Shown here: positions 58,625 through 64,000 of the stretch, in pieces
Numbering within the stretch: the stretch's first letter is position 1
Layout of the letters: each line of letters opens with the position of its first letter
Origin: Mycobacteroides abscessus ATCC 19977
Lineage (GTDB): Bacteria > Actinomycetota > Actinomycetes > Mycobacteriales > Mycobacteriaceae
Length of the DNA: 64,000 bases
Assembly (NCBI RefSeq): GCF_000069185.1
Contig: NC_010397.1
Span: 1,302,001-1,366,000 of the forward strand
Reading direction: 5' to 3'
Position numbers and translations under genes: made by a program
The notes under the pieces: model-generated
The model's input: only the letters and a program-made list of their open reading frames with translations
Database searches by the model: none
Told to the model about the DNA's origin: nothing

Positions 58625-59065
58625 GTGGTGGATAGCGGCTCGTTCCGTAGGGCGTTCTCGAGTTTCTCCTCTTTCTCGCGACTGCCCTCCCCGTTCGCCT
58701 CGCAGAGTGGGGCACCGGTGGGCGCGCCGCGCCAGTTCGGGTCCACCGAGCATTTGTCCACGGAGGCGATCGCGGCGTTCGTCGACGGCGAACTGCGGAT
58801 GAGTGCGCACCTGCGGGCAGCGCACCATTTGTCGATGTGCGCCGAATGCGCGCTGGAGATCGACGCACAGCGCCAGGCGCGCACCGCGCTGCGCGACTCC
58901 GGAGCCATTCGGGTGCCGGGCTCCTTGCTTGGACTCCTCAGCCAGATTCCGCACATCCCGCATGACGTTGCGCCGCCGCAGCCCTCGGCACACGAGGGTG
59001 AGCTGCCGCCCGCGTTGGGTGGTGACGCGGTGCGGCCGGATAGCCGCGCACGTCGTAAACGCCGG

Positions 59066-59068
<3 letters not shown>
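58625..59068 (+). CDS. rseA: anti-sigma factor RseA
   Basis: 147 residues with the zinc-binding anti-sigma (ZAS) motif H-x3-C-x2-C in HLSMCAEC. The conserved stretch APVGAPRQFGSTEHL and FVDGELRM matches RseA. It binds and inactivates SigE. GTG 58625 lies behind AAGGGAG (58609-58615); ATG 58547 in the same frame gives a longer protein. No transmembrane helix is present, so it acts in the cytoplasm. Confidence 0.9.
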
Positions 59069-60555
<1,487 letters not shown>

Positions 60556-60556
<1 letters not shown>

Positions 60557-60966
60557 TGTTCGGCAGTGTCGGCTGGGGAGAGCTGCTGGTCCTGCTGATC
60601 GTGGGGCTCGTGGTGCTCGGCCCGGAGCGGCTGCCCGGGGCGATTCGGTGGACCACCGAGTCGCTGCGCAAGGTGCGTGACTACGCCAGCGGTGCGACGG
60701 CCTCGTTACGCGAGGAGTTGGGGCCCGAATTCGACGATGTGCGCAAGCCGCTCGCCGAGCTGCAGAAGCTGCGGGGGATGACGCCGCGCGCCGTCATCAC
60801 CAAACACCTTCTCGATGGCGATGATTCGGTGTTCGATTCACTGACCCGGCCGTTGGACGACGTGAAGAAGGCGGTTACCGAGCCTGCGCCCACGCCGATC
60901 GTCAACCCCGAACTCGCCAAGCCCGCGGAGCCCGGGCCGACGCGTTACGACGCAGACGCGACGTAA
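60556..60966 (+). CDS. tatB: Sec-independent translocase subunit TatB
   Basis: 136 residues. One N-terminal transmembrane helix ([22 protein letters not shown]) with the Glu, the Gly-Pro hinge and the amphipathic helix that follows are the TatA/B signature; the long Pro/Glu-rich tail makes it TatB. It forms the Tat receptor complex with TatC. TGATG overlap with htrA shows coupling. It corresponds to Rv1224. Confidence 0.93.
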
Positions 60967-60990
60967 CCCGCGTCCACCCCCACCCTGTCC

Positions 60991-61049
60991 GCGAGCATGC
61001 TCAAATGTGCCCGATTCACGCCGAAACAGGCACATTTGAGCATGCTCGC
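60991..61049. terminator. 21-bp perfect hairpin between tatB and mrp
   Basis: A perfect 21-bp inverted repeat (60991-61011 with 61029-61049), with a 17-nt loop, in the 93-bp gap between convergent genes. It lacks a T-tract, as is common for mycobacterial terminators, and could work in both directions. Confidence 0.75.
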
Positions 61050-61059
61050 GCGGGAAGGG

Positions 61060-62196
61060 TCAGTTACGGCGTGCCGTATCGATGTTCAGCGACATGCCCG
61101 CCAGGCCGCGGCTGCGCGTCGACAACTTGTCCGCGACTGCCCGAAGAGCTTGGCCTGCGGCCGAATCCGGCTGACTGAGCACGATCGGCAGGCCGTCGTC
61201 GCCACCCTCGCGCACCGCCGGGTCCAGCGGAACTTGGCCGAGTAGCGGCACCTTCGTCCCCACCACCTTGGTCAGGCTTTCGGCGACAGTGTCGCCGCCA
61301 CCGGACCCGAACACCTCCATGCGAGTGCCGTCGGGCAGCACCAGCCAGGACATGTTCTCGACCACGCCGACGATGCGTTGACGAGTTTGAGTCGCGATCG
61401 CGCCCGCGCGCTCAGCCACCTCGGCGGCGGCTTGCTGCGGGGTGGTGACAACCAGGATCTCCGCACCGGGTATCAGCTGCGCCACCGAAATCGCGACGTC
61501 GCCGGTGCCCGGCGGCAGGTCCAGCAGCAGCACATCCAGGTCGCCCCAGAAAACGTCGGCCAGGAACTGTTGCAGCGCGCGGTGCAGCATGGGCCCGCGC
61601 CACACCACCGGGGTGTTGCCCTGGGTGAACTGGGCGATCGAGATGACCTTCACGTCGTGGGCCACGGGGGGCAGGATCATCCGTTCCACCTGGGTGGGCC
61701 GGTCGGAGGTGCCCATCATGCGTGGCACCGAGTGGCCGTAGATGTCGGCGTCGAGCAGCCCGACGGACAAACCCTTGGCGGCCATCGCGGCAGCGAGGTT
61801 CACTGTGACGCTGGACTTTCCGACGCCGCCCTTACCGGAGGCCACTGCGTAGACGCGGGTGAGAGAGCCGGGCTGGGCGAATGGGATAACCGGCTCGGGG
61901 CTGTCACCCCGCAGTTGCTTACGCAGTTCGGTGCGCTGTTCGTCGTTCATGACGTCCAGTTGCACCCGCACGGTGCCTACGCCATCGACATCGGCGGCGG
62001 CCTGCGTCACCCGCTCGGCGATCTCGGCCTTCTTCGGACAGCCGGAGGTGGTGAGGTAGATGCCGATCTCGACGTTGTGGGCGTCGTCGAACGTGATGTC
62101 CTTGACCATCCCCAACTCGGTGATGGGACGGCGAAGTTCAGGATCGATAACCCCGGCGAGTGCGCTGCGCACGGCCGTGGTGAGCTCGGATGTCAC
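61060..62196 (-). CDS. mrp: Mrp/ApbC-type Fe-S cluster carrier ATPase
   Basis: 378 residues. An N-terminal MIP18/DUF59 domain (about 5-90) precedes the P-loop ATPase with GKGGVGKSSV, DADIYGHSVPRMMG, and DLPPGTGD. The CxxC near the C-terminal region of typical Mrp is not present in this reading, as in the actinobacterial form. It carries or assembles Fe-S clusters. GTG 62196 follows a leaderless promoter. Confidence 0.9.
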   Translation of the reverse strand: MTSELTTAVRSALAGVIDPELRRPITELGMVKDITFDDAHNVEIGIYLTTSGCPKKAEIAERVTQAAADVDGVGTVRVQLDVMNDEQRTELRKQLRGDSPEPVIPFAQPGSLTRVYAVASGKGGVGKSSVTVNLAAAMAAKGLSVGLLDADIYGHSVPRMMGTSDRPTQVERMILPPVAHDVKVISIAQFTQGNTPVVWRGPMLHRALQQFLADVFWGDLDVLLLDLPPGTGDVAISVAQLIPGAEILVVTTPQQAAAEVAERAGAIATQTRQRIVGVVENMSWLVLPDGTRMEVFGSGGGDTVAESLTKVVGTKVPLLGQVPLDPAVREGGDDGLPIVLSQPDSAAGQALRAVADKLSTRSRGLAGMSLNIDTARRN

Positions 62197-62202
62197 TACC
62201 CG

Positions 62203-62208
62203 AGTCTA
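62203..62208 (-). promoter_or_regulatory. leaderless -10 for mrp
   Basis: TAGACT on the minus strand with 6 nt to GTG 62196, in the 23-bp gap after the transglycosylase gene. Confidence 0.5.
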
Positions 62209-62219
62209 GGGCGTGCCGT

Positions 62220-63503
62220 TTACGGCCTCGGCGCTGCCGGTGCGGGCGCGGGTCCGGGCGCCGGTCCCAGCTCCACCGGGGGTGGCGGCGGGGCAAACGG
62301 GTTGAACGGCTGTGGTGCCTGGTTGGGGGCGAACGGGTTGAACGGCTCGGCCGGGGGCTGCGGCGCGAATGGGTTGAATGGTTCGGCCGGAGGTGGCGGC
62401 GGGGCGCAGAAGAGCATGCATGGTGCCTGGGGTGCCTCGGGCGCGGGCGGGACGGCTCCCGGCAGGGCCGCGATGACAGCCCGATCCGGAGTCAGCGGAT
62501 TGACGATGGGCAGCTGGGCCAGCGGATCGTTGGGCGAGAGCCCTGCGACATCGGTTACCGAACCCGGTCCCAGTCCGCGGGACTCGCCGCCGCCCAGATG
62601 GGCCTTGCGCTCGGGTGCGACATCGGCGGCGGTAAGCGGCGGCAGATTGAGCGGAAGCACCCCGGTGGCGTATCCGGCGGCCCAGGCGAGCACGTTCTGC
62701 GCATAAGCCACCGAGTTGTTGTAGCGCAGGATGGCCGACATCGTTTGCGAGCGATCCCGCAAATTCAATCCGCCACTGCATAAATATCGGGCGGCGGCCA
62801 GGCTGGCGTCGAATACGTTCTGCGGATCGGCCTTGCCGTCACCGTCTCCGTCGGAGGCGTAGTGGTTCCACGTGCTCGGCAGAAACTGCATGGGGCCCAT
62901 GGCCCGGACGTAGACCTGAGCACCCTGGGTTCGGCTCTGCTCGTGGTCCACGATGACCTCGTTGCCCGGCAGCGTGCCGTCCAGGCTGGGGCCGTAGATG
63001 GGCCGGACTACACGGCCCTTCACGTCGGTCGCTCCATTGTTGGCGTGGCCGGACTCGATCCGGCCGATGCCCGCCAGCAGGTTCCAGCTCACGCCGCACC
63101 CCGGTGCGGCCTTGGCCATCATCTTCTCGGCGTTCTGATAGGCCTCCAGGGCGATCTTCGGAATGCCAAGGCCACCAGGGGCCATCACGATCCCCGGAGG
63201 CGGCGGCGCGATCGCGGCGCTCGGGGCGATGCGGTACTGCGTGGGGGGACGCACCACGGTCACCAGGTTCAGTTCACCGACCTCGGCCTGCGGGGTGGCC
63301 GCGGAGACCATCGGAACCGGAACAGGCACGACGGCTTGGCCGCTCACCTGGGCGCTGCTCGCCGCGACCGCGAAGCCGACGACCGTCAGGGCGCTGAGCC
63401 CACCGACCCGCAGCCACGGCACGGAGGCCGAGTTGCCCCTGATGCGCGATGCCGCGCCACGCGCATGATTCACCGAGGTCGCAACCCAATGTGGCAGCTC
63501 CAC
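62220..63503 (-). CDS. lytic murein transglycosylase with FNPFAP repeat tail (Rv1230c-like)
   Basis: 427 residues from GTG 63503 behind AAGGAAGG. An N-terminal membrane segment or uncleaved signal is followed by a Pro-rich linker. The lytic transglycosylase domain shows GIGRIESGHANNG (catalytic Glu) and AMGPMQFLPSTW, then FDASLAAARYLCSGG. The C-terminal 70 residues are Pro-rich with FNPFAP repeated three times. It cleaves peptidoglycan outside the membrane. The promoter region carries periodic GTGAC boxes. Confidence 0.9.
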   Translation of the reverse strand: MELPHWVATSVNHARGAASRIRGNSASVPWLRVGGLSALTVVGFAVAASSAQVSGQAVVPVPVPMVSAATPQAEVGELNLVTVVRPPTQYRIAPSAAIAPPPPGIVMAPGGLGIPKIALEAYQNAEKMMAKAAPGCGVSWNLLAGIGRIESGHANNGATDVKGRVVRPIYGPSLDGTLPGNEVIVDHEQSRTQGAQVYVRAMGPMQFLPSTWNHYASDGDGDGKADPQNVFDASLAAARYLCSGGLNLRDRSQTMSAILRYNNSVAYAQNVLAWAAGYATGVLPLNLPPLTAADVAPERKAHLGGGESRGLGPGSVTDVAGLSPNDPLAQLPIVNPLTPDRAVIAALPGAVPPAPEAPQAPCMLFCAPPPPPAEPFNPFAPQPPAEPFNPFAPNQAPQPFNPFAPPPPPVELGPAPGPAPAPAAPRP

Positions 63504-63588
63504 TCGGTTCCTTCCTTCGGGCCCGTTTCGGGGCCCCTGTGTGTGCGTCCGGGTCCATCTGTCGGCACTCATTCTGACCTATGTAGTC

Positions 63589-63611
63589 GTGACGGGTGTG
63601 ACCGATGTGAA
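63589..63611 (-). promoter_or_regulatory. three 9-bp-spaced GTGA(C) boxes, candidate MtrA sites
   Basis: GTGAC at 63589, GTGAC at 63598 and GTGAA at 63607, exactly 9 bp apart. They lie upstream of the transglycosylase start, about 90 bp away. On the minus strand this reads GTCAC-N4-GTCAC. The spacing is the same as in the sites at 3501-3561. Confidence 0.45.
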
Positions 63612-63816
63612 CCGGGGAAACGATACCGGCGCGATCACGGCCGGGTTGCAAAATGGGCAAACCCCAGCGAATTTCGGTTGGTCGGCCAATCTCGCTCGGG
63701 CACGCCGAGTTCGGTGTATGGCGCTGCCAGAAATGGGCGGGTGGCTATCTCGCGCGGAAGGGCCTCGACATTGGCTGACTTACGGTCAGTATCTAGACGT
63801 AAACATAATCAATTGA

Positions 63817-63822
63817 TAGCGT
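63817..63822 (+). promoter_or_regulatory. leaderless -10 for the MpaB-like gene
   Basis: TAGCGT with 6 nt to ATG 63829. Confidence 0.5.
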
Positions 63823-63828
63823 TACAAC

Positions 63829-64000
63829 ATGACCGCAGCACCGGATGTCGCCGTCCACTGGGAACTTGGCTCCGATCGGCCCCGCGAGGACCATGGCTTC
63901 TTCGGGCCCGATTCGCCGACGTGGAAGGTGTGGACCAGCCCCACAGCACTCATCGGATTCCAGCGCTCGGTGGTGCTGGAACATTTCGAACCGCACCTGG
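63829..64000 (+). CDS. MpaB/DUF2236-type oxygenase, C-terminus cut by window edge
   Basis: 57 residues are visible from ATG 63829. HGFFGPDSPTWKVW followed by TALIGFQRSVVLEHFEPHL is the N-terminal pattern of the MpaB-like/rubber oxygenase (DUF2236) group, heme-binding oxygenases common in mycobacteria. The rest, including the heme histidine, lies outside the window. A TGAC palindrome 40 bp upstream hints at a local TetR-like repressor. Confidence 0.7.
   Translation, partial: MTAAPDVAVHWELGSDRPREDHGFFGPDSPTWKVWTSPTALIGFQRSVVLEHFEPHL

Larger units (their letters stand above)
63504..63828. other. 325-bp intergenic region between the transglycosylase and MpaB-like genes
   Basis: Holds the ribosome site of the transglycosylase gene, three GTGA boxes, a TGAC-TTACG-GTCA palindrome near 63777-63789 and the MpaB-like promoter. 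A 91-codon open frame over it (63541-63816) lacks a ribosome site and coding character. Confidence 0.6.

Noticed and set aside
63541..63816. 91-codon open frame upstream of the MpaB-like gene
   Set aside because: Covers regulatory DNA with no ribosome site and non-biased codons.

Overview
The window is about 64 kb of high-GC actinobacterial DNA. Gene content and order identify it as a mycobacterium: mycothiol (mshB), coenzyme F420 (fbiC), PIM and lipomannan (pimE, lpqW), methylglucose lipopolysaccharide (gpgS), an MspA-type porin and the sigE-rseA-htrA-tatB cluster. From memory, not from a search, the order follows M. tuberculosis Rv1156 to Rv1230c. The narGHJI, PE/PPE and esx genes of that stretch are missing, and several accessory genes are added. 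Together with the MspA-type porin this suggests a rapid grower, most likely the abscessus/chelonae group (Mycobacteroides). The species call is inference.

Layout. 1-2.1 kb: end of an MFS transporter and a two-gene type VII-like hypothetical pair. 2.2-9.5 kb: HhH-GPD protein, Ala/Pro-rich secreted protein, pimE, SDR, purU, pterin dehydratase, mutT2, a 55-aa Cys/Lys-rich protein and typA. 9.5-13.8 kb: accessory block with a VOC protein, an alkylsulfatase, an AraC regulator and a lipoprotein with an internal duplication. 13.8-20.4 kb: lpqW-mshB, a membrane protein, a catechol O-methyltransferase-like gene and fbiC. 20.4-22.5 kb: envelope genes (Excalibur protein, MspA-like porin, two small paralogous secreted proteins). 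22.5-33.9 kb: fadH with its PadR regulator, a decayed ferredoxin copy beside intact fdxC, dapC, a GT39-like glycosyltransferase, the proline catabolic pair rocA-putA, fadD36 and a DinB protein. 33.9-43.1 kb: GDSL hydrolase, divergent dapD/dapE, AraC/MFS pair, LLM oxidoreductase, two LOG-family genes and fadD6. 43.1-50.7 kb: HNH protein, epimerase, folP2-homologue-gpgS, tagA, DUF3117 gene, and the divergent glgM/glgC pair. 50.7-56.8 kb: a frameshifted MocR regulator, a PNPOx gene, and the ICMT/ABC-exporter/raaS operon. 56.9-64 kb: O-methyltransferase, sigE-rseA, htrA-tatB, mrp, a lytic transglycosylase and the start of an MpaB-like oxygenase.

Shared themes. dapC, dapD and dapE make three steps of the succinylase lysine/meso-DAP route. 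glgM, glgC and gpgS feed alpha-glucan and MGLP synthesis. pimE and lpqW act on PIM/LM/LAM. sigE, rseA and htrA form an envelope-stress module. fbiC makes the F420 precursor that the LLM oxidoreductase may use. A recurring regulatory feature is a TANNNT hexamer 6-7 nt before an ATG or GTG, the signature of leaderless transcripts, seen here at 17 genes, with four more at slightly different spacing.

No tRNA, rRNA, CRISPR array or insertion sequence was recognised. Protein names rest on motif recognition and remembered homologues; no database search was run.
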